Assembly: GCF_035194505.1 (NCBI RefSeq)
Contig: NZ_CP136573.1
Span: 434,001-498,000 of the forward strand
Direction: 5' to 3'
Source of the DNA: Erythrobacter sp.
Lineage (GTDB): Bacteria > Pseudomonadota > Alphaproteobacteria > Sphingomonadales > Sphingomonadaceae
Length of the DNA stretch: 64,000 nucleotides
The notes beneath the pieces were generated by a model. That model was given only the letters and a program-made list of their open reading frames with translations. It made no database searches and was not told the origin of the DNA. Every line of letters begins with the position of its first letter. The stretch's first letter is position 1. The translations under genes and the position numbers were made by a program. This document shows positions 29,040 to 38,057 of the stretch, piece by piece.

Positions 29040-30905
29040 ATGAACAGTCCGAACCTTACACGACGTCACCTCATCGCCGCCCTTGGCGCGGGATCAGCCT
29101 TCGCTGCCATGCCGGCCTGGGCGCAGGGTCATAACGTCCACCGCAGCGGCAGCCATGGGCGCGGCGGCCCGCGTATTCCTGCAGGTTTTGGCGAGCTGTC
29201 AGGCGATGTCATCGACTTGACCGTTGGCAGCGGCCACCGCATTGTCGAGGGGCGGCGCGGTCCGGGCATTGCCGTCAATGGCAGTGTCCCCGGCCCGCTG
29301 ATCCGGCTGCGCGAGGGGCAGAATGTCCGCCTCAATGTCACCAATAATCTGGAGACCGATACGTCGGTGCACTGGCACGGCTTCCTTTTGCCGTTTCACA
29401 TGGATGGGGTGCCCGGCATCAGCTTTCCCGGTATCAAACCGGGCCAGACCTTCACCTACGAGTTCCCCATCCGTCAGTCGGGCACCTATTGGTATCACAG
29501 CCATTCGGGTCTGCAGGAGCAATCCGGCCATTACGGCCCGATGATCATCGATCCGGCAGGGGCCGAGCCGGTGCAGTTTGATCGCGATTACATCCTGCTG
29601 CTGAGCGACTTCACCGTGCTCGATCCGCATTTCATCATGAGCCGGTTGCGCACGGGCGAAGGTTATTTCAATCGGCAGCTGAGCACCTGGACCGACCAAT
29701 ATCCGATGTCGGGTGAAGAACGGCGGATGTGGGCCGAAATGCGGATGATGCCGACCGACATCATGGATATCGGCGCGCCGACCTACACCTTCCTCGCCAA
29801 CGGGCGCGGCCCAACCGAGGGGATGGAATATCTATTCCGCGCCGGGGAACGCGTGCGGCTGCGCATCATCAATGGATCGGCGCAGAGCTTCTTCAATGTT
29901 CGCATTCCCGGCCTGCCGATGACTATCATCGCTGCCGATGGCCAGAATGTGCGCCCGGTTGAGGTCGACGAATTCCAGATCGGCACGGCTGAAATCTATG
30001 ACGTGATCGTCACTCCTGGTGAGGCTGATGCCTATGCCATCGTGGGCGAATCGATGGACCGATCAGGCATGGCACTGGCGATGCTGGCGAGCCGCCCGGG
30101 TGCGCGGGCGGCGGTGCCGGCGCTACGTGATCCGCCGCTGTTGACCATGGGCGACATGGGCATGAACCACGGCTCCGATGGCATGGACCACAGCATGATG
30201 GATCATGGCGGCGCCGCCGCAGATGCTGCAGCAGGCGAAATGGACCACGCCGCCATGGGCCATAGCGATCCGGCCGTACCTGCTGACGCCGCCGATGGCG
30301 CAATGGCGGGCATGGCGATGGGCGGAATGAGCATGGACGGCATGATGATGCGCGACACCACGCTGCTACCGCCTGACGTGGCGATTGGTCCGGGGATCGA
30401 CATGGTGTCGATGGCACCGACGGACAAAATGGGCGATCCCGGCCTCGGCCTGCGCGATGTGCCGCACCGGGTGCTCAACTATCGGATGCTCACCGCGCTT
30501 GAGGCCAACCACGACACGCGCGAGCCTTCGCGGCTGCTAGAGCTGCACCTCACCGGCAACATGGAACGCTACATGTGGTCGTTTGACGGGCGAATGTATT
30601 CGGCCGTCAGCGATGTGCCGATCCGTTTTGCTTGGAACGAGCGGGTGCGGGTGAAGCTCATCAACAACACGATGATGGCGCACCCCATCCATCTTCACGG
30701 CATGTTCTTCGAACTGGTCAACGGGGAAAGCGCTGAGCATCAGCCGCGCAAGAACGTCGTGATCGTCCAGCCCGGCGCCAGCGCGCAATTTGATCTCACC
30801 GCCAACGAACCCGGCGACTGGGCATTCCACTGCCACCTGATGTATCACATGCATGGCGGGATGATGCAGACCGTGACCGTGGTCGGTCCGGGAGGCGGCG
30901 CATGA
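29040..30905 (+). CDS. copA: Multicopper oxidase CopA
   Basis: 621 residues with a twin-arginine signal (TRRHLIAALGAGSAFAAMPAWA), so it is exported folded. The copper-binding motifs are complete: SVHWHGFLLP, TYWYHSHSGLQEQSG, HPIHLHGMFFEL and WAFHCHLMYHMHGGM (the last with the type 1 Cys). Between domains 2 and 3 a Met/His-rich stretch (MGDMGMNHGSDGMDHSMM, then MAGMAMGGMSMDGMMM) can bind several Cu(I). It oxidises and sequesters copper in the periplasm. It overlaps copB by 4 bases. Confidence 0.96.
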   Translation: MNSPNLTRRHLIAALGAGSAFAAMPAWAQGHNVHRSGSHGRGGPRIPAGFGELSGDVIDLTVGSGHRIVEGRRGPGIAVNGSVPGPLIRLREGQNVRLNVTNNLETDTSVHWHGFLLPFHMDGVPGISFPGIKPGQTFTYEFPIRQSGTYWYHSHSGLQEQSGHYGPMIIDPAGAEPVQFDRDYILLLSDFTVLDPHFIMSRLRTGEGYFNRQLSTWTDQYPMSGEERRMWAEMRMMPTDIMDIGAPTYTFLANGRGPTEGMEYLFRAGERVRLRIINGSAQSFFNVRIPGLPMTIIAADGQNVRPVEVDEFQIGTAEIYDVIVTPGEADAYAIVGESMDRSGMALAMLASRPGARAAVPALRDPPLLTMGDMGMNHGSDGMDHSMMDHGGAAADAAAGEMDHAAMGHSDPAVPADAADGAMAGMAMGGMSMDGMMMRDTTLLPPDVAIGPGIDMVSMAPTDKMGDPGLGLRDVPHRVLNYRMLTALEANHDTREPSRLLELHLTGNMERYMWSFDGRMYSAVSDVPIRFAWNERVRVKLINNTMMAHPIHLHGMFFELVNGESAEHQPRKNVVIVQPGASAQFDLTANEPGDWAFHCHLMYHMHGGMMQTVTVVGPGGGA

Positions 30906-32020
30906 GCGTGCGGTCTGTGCTGTCAGCGGCCCTGCTCGGGAGCGCGATGATCTCCGTCCCGGCCTTCGCGCAGCATCAAGGGCATGCAATGCCTGCGCCA
31001 GCGCCAGCGCCGACACCTGCTCCAGCGCCCGGCGATCCCCATGCCGGGCACGGCATGCCGGCCGCGCCGACTACGCCCGCGCCTGATCCGTCCCATCCGC
31101 ACGCGGGGCACGTAATGCCTGAGCAGCCTGCGACCTCTGAGACAATCGACCCTCACGCGGGCCATGACATGACGGGTGAGGCGGCTGCACCTGCCGATCC
31201 GATGACTGGCATGGACCACAGCACCATGGATCATGGCATGATGGGCGGCGCAGCGTCGGCATCGCCTGGACCTGCCATGGAAACCCCGCCGCCACCTGAG
31301 GCCGGAAGCGGTCCACCGCGTGCTGCCGATGCCATTTGGGGCGCCGACGCGATGCGGGCTTCGCGTGAGGATTTGCAACGCACCCATGGCGATTTCCCGG
31401 TCTTCTGGTTCCAGGGAGATCGTTTCGAGACGCAGGTGCGCGACGGCCGTGAGGGCTATCTGTGGGATATTCAGGGCTATTATGGCGGGCCGACGAGCCG
31501 GCTCTGGTTCAAGAGCGAAGGTGAAGGCACGTTCGGCGAACCGATTGAACAAGCCGAAGTTCAGGCGCTTTACGCCCGGGCCATTGCGCCCTTCTGGGAT
31601 CTGCAGGCGGGCGTGCGGCAAGACCTCGGCGGACCCGACACCACACATGCAGTGATCGGCGTGCAAGGGCTTTCGCCCTATATGTTCGAAGTCGACGCCG
31701 CATTGTTTCTGTCACAGCGCGGCGATCTCACGGCGCGGATAGAGGGCGAGGTCGACCAGCGGATCACGCAGCGTCTGATCTTGCAACCGCGCGCCGAGGT
31801 GAACCTGTCGGCGCAGGACATTCCGCGCCTCGGCATCGGTTCAGGGATCGACTCGGTCGAGGTCGGCGTGCGGCTGCGCTACGAATTCATCCGCGAGTTT
31901 GCCCCCTATATCGGCATCGAACAAAGCTGGCGCCTCGGCGGCAGCGCCGATTACGCCCGCGCACGCGGCGATGATCCCAGCGTTACCAATTATCTCGTCG
32001 GCATCCGTTTCTGGTTTTGA
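30902..32020 (+). CDS. copB: Copper-resistance outer-membrane protein CopB
   Basis: 372 residues. A signal peptide is followed by a long Pro/His/Met-rich linker (about 22-140) with several HAGHxM units and MDHSTMDHGMMGG, a copper-binding region. From about residue 150 the CopB beta-barrel begins (DFPVFWFQGDRFETQ) and ends in the aromatic GIRFWF expected for outer-membrane barrels. It is coupled to copA by ATGA. Confidence 0.95.
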   Translation: MSVRSVLSAALLGSAMISVPAFAQHQGHAMPAPAPAPTPAPAPGDPHAGHGMPAAPTTPAPDPSHPHAGHVMPEQPATSETIDPHAGHDMTGEAAAPADPMTGMDHSTMDHGMMGGAASASPGPAMETPPPPEAGSGPPRAADAIWGADAMRASREDLQRTHGDFPVFWFQGDRFETQVRDGREGYLWDIQGYYGGPTSRLWFKSEGEGTFGEPIEQAEVQALYARAIAPFWDLQAGVRQDLGGPDTTHAVIGVQGLSPYMFEVDAALFLSQRGDLTARIEGEVDQRITQRLILQPRAEVNLSAQDIPRLGIGSGIDSVEVGVRLRYEFIREFAPYIGIEQSWRLGGSADYARARGDDPSVTNYLVGIRFWF

Positions 32021-32036
32021 AGTAAAGGAATACCCC

Positions 32037-32426
32037 ATGAAATTCGCATCTCTCCTCGCCACAATTGCCATGATTGCTGCGCCGCTTGCGGCCCCGTCGA
32101 TCGCGCTTGCCCATACGCGCGTCGTGGCCTCGACTCCTGCTGAGGGCGCAACCGTTGTGCGCCCGCGGGCGGTGACCCTCACATTCAGCGAAGCCTTGTT
32201 GCCGCCGACCGCCGCCGCCAGCATCGTCATGACCGCGATGCCTGGGATGGCGAACCACGGCGAGATGGTGATCCGCAATTTCACGACGGCCTGGAGCAAT
32301 GGCAACAAGACCATGACGCTCACCCTGCGGCAGCCGCTGCGCGCCGGAACCTATGAGGTGCGCTGGCAAGCCGCCGGAGCCGATGGGCATCGCATGAACG
32401 GCACCGTCAACTTCATCGTCAGCTGA
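32037..32426 (+). CDS. copC: Periplasmic copper-binding protein CopC
   Basis: 129 residues from ATG 32037. The signal peptide ends at IALA and the mature protein begins with His (HTRVVASTPAEGA), the N-terminal His being a copper ligand in CopC proteins. The Met-rich segment MTAMPGMANHGEM and the C-terminal GADGHRMNGTVNFIV are family marks. It carries copper for CopD. Confidence 0.95.
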   Translation: MKFASLLATIAMIAAPLAAPSIALAHTRVVASTPAEGATVVRPRAVTLTFSEALLPPTAAASIVMTAMPGMANHGEMVIRNFTTAWSNGNKTMTLTLRQPLRAGTYEVRWQAAGADGHRMNGTVNFIVS

Positions 32427-32433
32427 CCACAGC

Positions 32434-33366
32434 GTGGGGAGTTGGACTGAACAGGGGTTGCGCTTCGCGCATTATGGTGCGCTGCTTTGGCTGTTCGGTT
32501 GGACGGCGTTTCGTTTGCTGAAGCTGCGGCACCTTGAGTGGGTGTCGCAGGATGAGGGCAGGACTGCCCTGACCCTCGTCGCCATTTGTGCGCCGCTGTT
32601 GTCAATCGCGCTGATGCTTGTGTCGATTGCAGCGATGATGGGCGCGCCGATTGCTTCGCTCGACTGGCCGATGATCGAGGCGATGATCATCGGCACCGAG
32701 ATGGGCATGGCGTTTCTGGTACGCCTTGCGCTGCTGATCGCCGGCCTTTGCGCACTGCTGGCAGACCGAGCAGGGAGGCAAGCCACGCTGATTGCGGCCA
32801 TGTGCTTCGCTGGCGCATTGCTGACGCTCAGCTGGAGCGGCCATGCGGCTGCGACTGAAGGCGGATTGGGCCTGTTCCACCGTTTGAACAATGGCGTCCA
32901 TCTGCTGGCGACCAGCCTGTGGCTGGGCGCAATATGTTGGTTCCTGATGCTTACGGTCAAAGCCCAACGGCAGCCCGATCTCATCCCTGCTTTGCCGCTG
33001 CTTCGCGTGATGCACGCGTTCGCGCCGCTGGGCGTCGGCCTGGTCGCTGCAGCTGCACTGACGGGCGTGATCAACGCGCAGTTGATCTTCGGACTGGAGA
33101 ACAGCGTGGCGGTTTTGTCCACGCCTTATGGCATCTTGCTGGTCGCCAAAGTCATACTGGTTGGCATGATGCTGGCGTTCGGTGCTCAAAACGCCGCGAT
33201 CGGACGATGGGAGGTTCTCGACCAACGCCACGAGACTGCCGAGCCCCATACCGCATTGTTGCGCCTTCGCAGAAGCCTGGCAGGCGAGCTGCTGCTGGCC
33301 GGCGGTGTAATCGGTCTGGTTGCCGTGCTGGGCACGATGTCGCCAATGATGCCAATGATGATGTAA
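32434..33366 (+). CDS. copD: Copper-resistance membrane protein CopD
   Basis: 310 residues from GTG 32434, 7 bases after copC. About eight membrane spans are present. Family marks are LTLSWSGHAAATEGGLGLFH and GVHLLATSLWLGAICW, containing conserved His residues. The C-terminus is Met-rich (MSPMMPMMM). It transports or senses copper across the inner membrane with CopC. Confidence 0.93.
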   Translation: MGSWTEQGLRFAHYGALLWLFGWTAFRLLKLRHLEWVSQDEGRTALTLVAICAPLLSIALMLVSIAAMMGAPIASLDWPMIEAMIIGTEMGMAFLVRLALLIAGLCALLADRAGRQATLIAAMCFAGALLTLSWSGHAAATEGGLGLFHRLNNGVHLLATSLWLGAICWFLMLTVKAQRQPDLIPALPLLRVMHAFAPLGVGLVAAAALTGVINAQLIFGLENSVAVLSTPYGILLVAKVILVGMMLAFGAQNAAIGRWEVLDQRHETAEPHTALLRLRRSLAGELLLAGGVIGLVAVLGTMSPMMPMMM

Positions 33367-33397
33367 ATGCAAACGGGACACAGGGAGGAACAAGGTC

Positions 33398-33925
33398 ATG
33401 TTAAAGAGTGAAGTGGGTCAATTGGCAGGGCGGCGCGCGGCGCGTCTCGCTGCAATGGTAGCGATCGGGCTAAGTCTGACGGCTGCGCATCCCGGGGCGC
33501 ATGATGCGCCGCGAATGCCGGTCTCGGGAGCGCCGAGCGCCACTATCGACGCTGCAACACCGGTCGGAACTGTCATGGCCTTCCACGCTGCACTTGCCAG
33601 CGGCGATACGGACGCGGCGCTGATGCACCTTTCTGAAGACATCGTTATTTTCGAATCTGGCGGCGTTGAAAACAGCCGCGCCGAATATGCCAGCCATCAT
33701 CTGGAAGCCGACGCTGCCTTCAGCGCCGCAGTGCCGCGAACCCTGGTCAGCCGCACGCATGGTATGCAAGGCGATATGGCCTGGGTCATGAGTGTCGAAA
33801 CGGTGACCGGAACGTACCGCACGCGTGCGATCAACAGCCGGTCGGTCGAGACGATGATGCTCCGGCAAGTGAACGGGCAATGGCGTATCGTACACATTCA
33901 CTGGTCGTCGGCCGATGTATCCTGA
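33398..33925 (+). CDS. Exported SnoaL/DUF4440-like (NTF2 fold) protein
   Basis: 175 residues. A signal sequence (ARLAAMVAIGLSLTAAHPGA) is followed by an NTF2-like domain: TVMAFHAALASGDTDAALMH near residue 55 and QVNGQWRIVHIHWSS at the end, the latter typical of DUF4440/SnoaL proteins. The role in copper resistance is unknown, but it lies 31 bases after copD on the same strand and is likely co-transcribed. The following 200 bases to the LysR gene hold no gene. Confidence 0.8.
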   Translation: MLKSEVGQLAGRRAARLAAMVAIGLSLTAAHPGAHDAPRMPVSGAPSATIDAATPVGTVMAFHAALASGDTDAALMHLSEDIVIFESGGVENSRAEYASHHLEADAAFSAAVPRTLVSRTHGMQGDMAWVMSVETVTGTYRTRAINSRSVETMMLRQVNGQWRIVHIHWSSADVS

Positions 33926-34132
33926 ACCGATCTTCGTTTCACATCGGGCAGGAAATCTGAGGTCTCGAGCGAGATGACCCATAGTGAATTAATGGGTGCG
34001 AAGAGCACGAATACGTGCTTGTAGCGGCAGCGATCTTGCCCGCTGGTTATTGAAGACATTGGAAAAATTTGGGTGATCCTGATTATTGGTGATAATGCGG
34101 CCGGGGAGAAGATGATAAAGGTCGCGTAGCCT

Positions 34133-35026
34133 ATGATCGAAGTGCGTCAGCTCAGATTTGCTGTTGCGACAGCCGATGCCCAGAATTTCTCACGCGCCGC
34201 CGAAGCATTGCGGATCAAGCAATCGACTTTGAGCAGACGCATAGCCGCCTTGGAAGCCCGCCTAGGGATCAAGCTCTTTGAACGCAGCACGCGCGGCGCG
34301 ATACCGACCGAACAGGGCAAGGCATTCCTGAGCGTTGCCCGGCGCATCCTCACCGATATCGACAATCTTCAGACGACAGCCCGCGCCGTCAGCTATGGCG
34401 AAGAAGGCAGAATCGCGGTCGGCTTTTCTGCGTCCCTGATGGCCGGCAATATGCGCGCGACCATTGGCGAATATATGCGGCGTCACCCCGACATTCAGTT
34501 TGACGGGATCGAAGCCGATCCCGAGCGGATGCTCAGTGACCTGAAGGCCCGGATCATTGACGTCGCGCTGATGCCGTCGGATGCGCACGACGCCGGCATC
34601 TCGCGGCGCTCGGCATGGTCAGAACGATTGCTTGTCGCTTTTCCGAAAGACCATCAACTGGCCAAGTCAGACCGGCTTCACTGGAGTGATTTTCGCCGAC
34701 AGGTCTTTGTATTGCCCAGCCAAAGTGTAGGCTCTGCGATGGCCCGAATTCTGCAACGTCGCTTATCGGATCAGGGCTATCGTGCGAACTTGATCATGCA
34801 AGACACGAGTCTGGAAAGTGTTTTGAGCACGGTCCCGTTCGGGCGATACATCACGCTGGCCACTGAAGCATCGATCGGTGTGCATTGGCCAGAACTGACC
34901 TTCGCGGAAATTATCGATCAAGGCGGTGCTGCGCGCCTCGATTATGCCTTCTACTGGCGCGAGGATAACGATAACCCAGCGCTGAAGCGCTTCTTCGAAC
35001 TGATCAGCGAACGCTACCCGGCCTGA
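34133..35026 (+). CDS. LysR-family transcriptional regulator
   Basis: 297 residues. The N-terminal winged helix (MIEVRQLRFAVATADAQNFS, RRIAALEARLGIKLFERS) is followed by a periplasmic-binding-protein-type effector domain (about 90-290). Its target is not evident, since the neighbour upstream reads in the same direction. Its last 13 bases overlap the end of the convergent DUF2274 gene, which marks the seam between the resistance cargo and the conjugation remnant. Confidence 0.92.
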   Translation: MIEVRQLRFAVATADAQNFSRAAEALRIKQSTLSRRIAALEARLGIKLFERSTRGAIPTEQGKAFLSVARRILTDIDNLQTTARAVSYGEEGRIAVGFSASLMAGNMRATIGEYMRRHPDIQFDGIEADPERMLSDLKARIIDVALMPSDAHDAGISRRSAWSERLLVAFPKDHQLAKSDRLHWSDFRRQVFVLPSQSVGSAMARILQRRLSDQGYRANLIMQDTSLESVLSTVPFGRYITLATEASIGVHWPELTFAEIIDQGGAARLDYAFYWREDNDNPALKRFFELISERYPA

Positions 35027-35241
35027 CCCGAGCGCCGCAATTTGGCGAAGGACCGGTCGGTCGCGATGAAGCGCTCGATCATCGGCGGGATCAGTCGTTC
35101 GGGTGTGGGAGCATCTTTGGTATCGCCGCCGTTGATCGCCAAGCCATAGGCAAGCAGGTCGCGGTAGAGGCGGGATGAAAGCTCGATGGTTACCTTGACC
35201 GGCTTTTCGTCCGCCAGATCGGCCAGTTTCAATCGGGTCAC
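35014..35241 (-). CDS. DUF2274 protein of the trb locus
   Basis: 75 residues (MTRLKLADLADEKPVKVTIE). DUF2274 proteins routinely follow trbI in alphaproteobacterial conjugation clusters, and here the gene overlaps the trbI end by 4 bases. No signal peptide. The function is unknown. Confidence 0.85.
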   Translation of the reverse strand: MTRLKLADLADEKPVKVTIELSSRLYRDLLAYGLAINGGDTKDAPTPERLIPPMIERFIATDRSFAKLRRSGQAG

Positions 35242-36410
35242 GATCCGCCTCCCAACATCAGATCACGGGTCACCAGCACGCGCACCGGAAAACCGGGACG
35301 GATGGTCAGGGTTGGCCTGACATCAAGCTCGCGACTGACCACCTGTTCGCCCGCACGGCCGATGCTGTCCTGCGAGCCGCGGCGCAGCGCGCGTGTGAGA
35401 TTGTCGTCATTGCCAGCGCCAAGCTCGCCGCCAACGCCCAGCAAGGTCGAGACCAGCGCCGCGCGCAGAACTCCGCCCCAATGAAAGTCCACGCCGTCCT
35501 GCAGCCCGGCAAAGCCGGACGGATCGCCGCCGGGTTGGCGTTCCAGCACGATCGACCGGCCATCGGGCAAGATCAGCCGGTTCCATGCGAGTTGAACCCG
35601 GCGCTGGCCGAAGGACACGTCGGCATTATAGTCACCAATCAGCCGCGAGCCCTGGGGGATGAGCAGAATGCCCCCGGTGACGCTGTCATAGACAGGCTCG
35701 GTCACCTGCGCGGTGACCTGACCCGGAAGATCGGAACGAATCCCGGTGATCAGCGCTGCAGGAATGATGCTGCCCGCCTGCAAGACATGGGTGCCCGCAG
35801 GCGGTTCGATCCGGCTCGCTGATACCGTCCGGCGCTCGGCGGGGCGCTCGGCAAAGGCGGGACGCTGAGCCTCTGCTGCAAGCTGCGGCACCGGCGGCCC
35901 ACTTCCGGCATCGGCAACTTCCGATCCGTCACCGACAGCAGCTGCCCCCGCACTGCCACCAAAGAACAGGCGGCTTTCGCGCGCGGCGCTGCGTTCCTGC
36001 AGTAGCCGCTGCCGCTCCGCCTCGGCAGCCGTCTGCGCTGGCGTTGGCGCAGGTCCGCTGGGCGGCGCAGCGCCGATCGGCGGAAGCTCAGCCACATCGC
36101 CGCGCTGTTGTGCCGCCAGGATCGGCGCACCGAGATCGCCGGGCAGGGGCGGGCCCAGCTTGGGGACATCACCATAGTCGCGAGGGGCATCGGCCAAGGC
36201 ATCGGGCCGCGCTGCGCCTTCGGTGTTGAGCAGCTCCTCGCGCTCGGCCTGGCTAGCGGGCTGCAGGGCATAGATCAGCGCACCGCCGACAAGGGCAAAG
36301 CCGCAGGCCGAGGCAATGCCGATGGCTTTGCGCGACAGCCGCATGACGCGCGGGGGATCGCCGCGCAGCTTGACCGCCTCTTCTGGCGTTGGGGCAGCTT
36401 CGTCGCTCAT
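35238..36410 (-). CDS. trbI: Conjugal transfer protein TrbI (VirB10-like)
   Basis: 390 residues from ATG 36410. One inner-membrane span (GIASACGFALVGGALIYAL, about 29-47) is followed by a Pro-rich periplasmic linker and the C-terminal VirB10/TrbI beta domain (THVLQAGSIIPAALITGIRS, IPQGSRLIGDYNADVSFGQ). It spans the envelope in type IV secretion. Its start overlaps trbG by 4 bases. Confidence 0.95.
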   Translation of the reverse strand: MSDEAAPTPEEAVKLRGDPPRVMRLSRKAIGIASACGFALVGGALIYALQPASQAEREELLNTEGAARPDALADAPRDYGDVPKLGPPLPGDLGAPILAAQQRGDVAELPPIGAAPPSGPAPTPAQTAAEAERQRLLQERSAARESRLFFGGSAGAAAVGDGSEVADAGSGPPVPQLAAEAQRPAFAERPAERRTVSASRIEPPAGTHVLQAGSIIPAALITGIRSDLPGQVTAQVTEPVYDSVTGGILLIPQGSRLIGDYNADVSFGQRRVQLAWNRLILPDGRSIVLERQPGGDPSGFAGLQDGVDFHWGGVLRAALVSTLLGVGGELGAGNDDNLTRALRRGSQDSIGRAGEQVVSRELDVRPTLTIRPGFPVRVLVTRDLMLGGGS

Positions 36411-37372
36411 GACGGCGTCCTCCGGCGTTCCTTGCGGATCTCGACGCGCTGCTGCGAACGGCGGTCGCCAAGGCGCAGTTCGGCGCGCTCGAGCAGCCGA
36501 TCGACGATCATGAAGCGGCCTGATACGCGGTAGTTGAGGAGCTCGGCCTGATTGCCTTCGCCAAGCCCGAACAGCGGCGGCATCTGACCTTGCGCAACGC
36601 TTTCGGGAAATTCGATAAAGGTCTGCCGCCCGGCATCGAACACGCGCACCGGTCGCCACGCAGGCCGATCGCCCGACAGGCGGTAGGCAAAATTGAGCGC
36701 TTCGATCGGAATATTGGCGGCAACCGGAGCGGCGCGCGCCTCGGCTTCCTGCGCCTGCTGCAAGGCGATCAGCTCGTCCTGCGGATAGGTCCAGGAGACC
36801 GACGCCATGTAGACCGACGGATTGGCGCGCAGCTCGATATGATAGGTGCGGCGGTCGGTATTGATGACGAGGTTGGTGGTGATGTCGGAGCGGACCGGCT
36901 TTACCAGAATGTGGACGCGCGCAGTGGCCCCGCGCCCGCTTACGGTATCGCCGATCAGCCAGCGCACAGTGTCACCGGCAGCAACAGGTCCGGCGCCAAC
37001 CAGCTGCTCGCCTTGCTGCAGCGCAATGTCGGTCACCTGTCCCGGCGCGGCATAGACCTGATAGAGCGCGCCGGGAGCCCAGGCATAGTTCTGGATCGCG
37101 TTGATGAATTGCCCGCCCTCGGGCTGCACGCGCGCGGCGGCGTTTGCCGCTCCCACCCGATCCCGGGGGGCGGATGGCTGGGAGCGGCGCGCGGCGGGGG
37201 AGGGGGCTCGCCGCGGTTCGGATTGCGTCTGAATTGTCGCAGTGGTCCCCGCATCGGCGACCACTGGCGCCGGTTCTGATGCCACCACTTGGGCTGAAGC
37301 CGGACAGGCGGTTGTTCCAAGCAGGACGGGCAGGAGGGTCACCGCAAGGCGACCGGGAATGGGCGAGATCAT
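36407..37372 (-). CDS. trbG: Conjugal transfer protein TrbG (VirB9-like)
   Basis: 321 residues with a signal peptide (AVTLLPVLLGTTACPASA). The VirB9/TrbG fold starts at about residue 90 (AIQNYAWAPGALYQVYAAPG) and includes NTDRRTYHIELRANP and the C-terminal YRVSGRFMIVDRLLERAELR. It is part of the outer-membrane core of the type IV system. It overlaps trbF by 4 bases. Confidence 0.95.
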   Translation of the reverse strand: MISPIPGRLAVTLLPVLLGTTACPASAQVVASEPAPVVADAGTTATIQTQSEPRRAPSPAARRSQPSAPRDRVGAANAAARVQPEGGQFINAIQNYAWAPGALYQVYAAPGQVTDIALQQGEQLVGAGPVAAGDTVRWLIGDTVSGRGATARVHILVKPVRSDITTNLVINTDRRTYHIELRANPSVYMASVSWTYPQDELIALQQAQEAEARAAPVAANIPIEALNFAYRLSGDRPAWRPVRVFDAGRQTFIEFPESVAQGQMPPLFGLGEGNQAELLNYRVSGRFMIVDRLLERAELRLGDRRSQQRVEIRKERRRTPS

Positions 37373-38052
37373 GAGCCAAGTTCCTTTGACCAGTTGATGG
37401 CATTGACGAAAATGCCGAGCGGGTTCTTGCGCAGGGCATCGGGGGTGCGCGGGGTTTGGACGGTGATCGTCAGGATCGCGGTCCAGCGACTGGTCTCGGC
37501 AAGGCTCCCATCGCGGTAGCGGCGTTCGACCCAGGCAACGCGGAAGCTGCTCGGCGAGGCGCGGATGACGCTGGTGACATCGATCCCGACCTGTTCGCGG
37601 CCAATCAGCGCAAAAGGATCATTGGTCCGCGCATAATCGTTGAGCACCAATGCGCCGCGGTCGGTAACAAAGTCATAGGCGCGCAGCCAGTTCTGGCGAA
37701 CGATGATCGGATCGTCGGGAATGCTGCGCACCTGTTCGATAAACCGCGCCAGATGAAACGCGATCTGCGGGTCGCTCGGGTCAAAGTCGCTGACCGCAGG
37801 GGCAACGGCCTGGGCTTCGCCAAGCTTGTCGACCTGCACCACCCATGGGATGATCGAGCCCTGCGAACCCTGCCAGACGATCCCGGCTGTGAGGCAGGCG
37901 GACAGGCTGAGTGCGCCGAAAAAGGCATAGCGCCAGCTTCGCGCCTGGACCCGCGCCGAGCCGATCCGGTCATCCCAGACCTGCGCAGCGCGCTGGTACG
38001 GCGTTTCCGGTTCGGGGGTCTTGCCGTAGCGGATTGAGGGTCGTCGATACAT
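37369..38052 (-). CDS. trbF: Conjugal transfer protein TrbF (VirB8-like)
   Basis: 227 residues from ATG 38052, where MYRRPSIRYGKTPEPETPYQ begins as in the family. One membrane span (FFGALSLSACLTAGIVW) precedes the periplasmic VirB8-like domain (IPWVVQVDKLGEAQAV, then WTAILTITVQTPRTPDALR). It assembles the inner-membrane part of the type IV system. It sits 5 bases after trbL. Confidence 0.95.
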   Translation of the reverse strand: MYRRPSIRYGKTPEPETPYQRAAQVWDDRIGSARVQARSWRYAFFGALSLSACLTAGIVWQGSQGSIIPWVVQVDKLGEAQAVAPAVSDFDPSDPQIAFHLARFIEQVRSIPDDPIIVRQNWLRAYDFVTDRGALVLNDYARTNDPFALIGREQVGIDVTSVIRASPSSFRVAWVERRYRDGSLAETSRWTAILTITVQTPRTPDALRKNPLGIFVNAINWSKELGS

Positions 38053-38057
38053 CTGCG

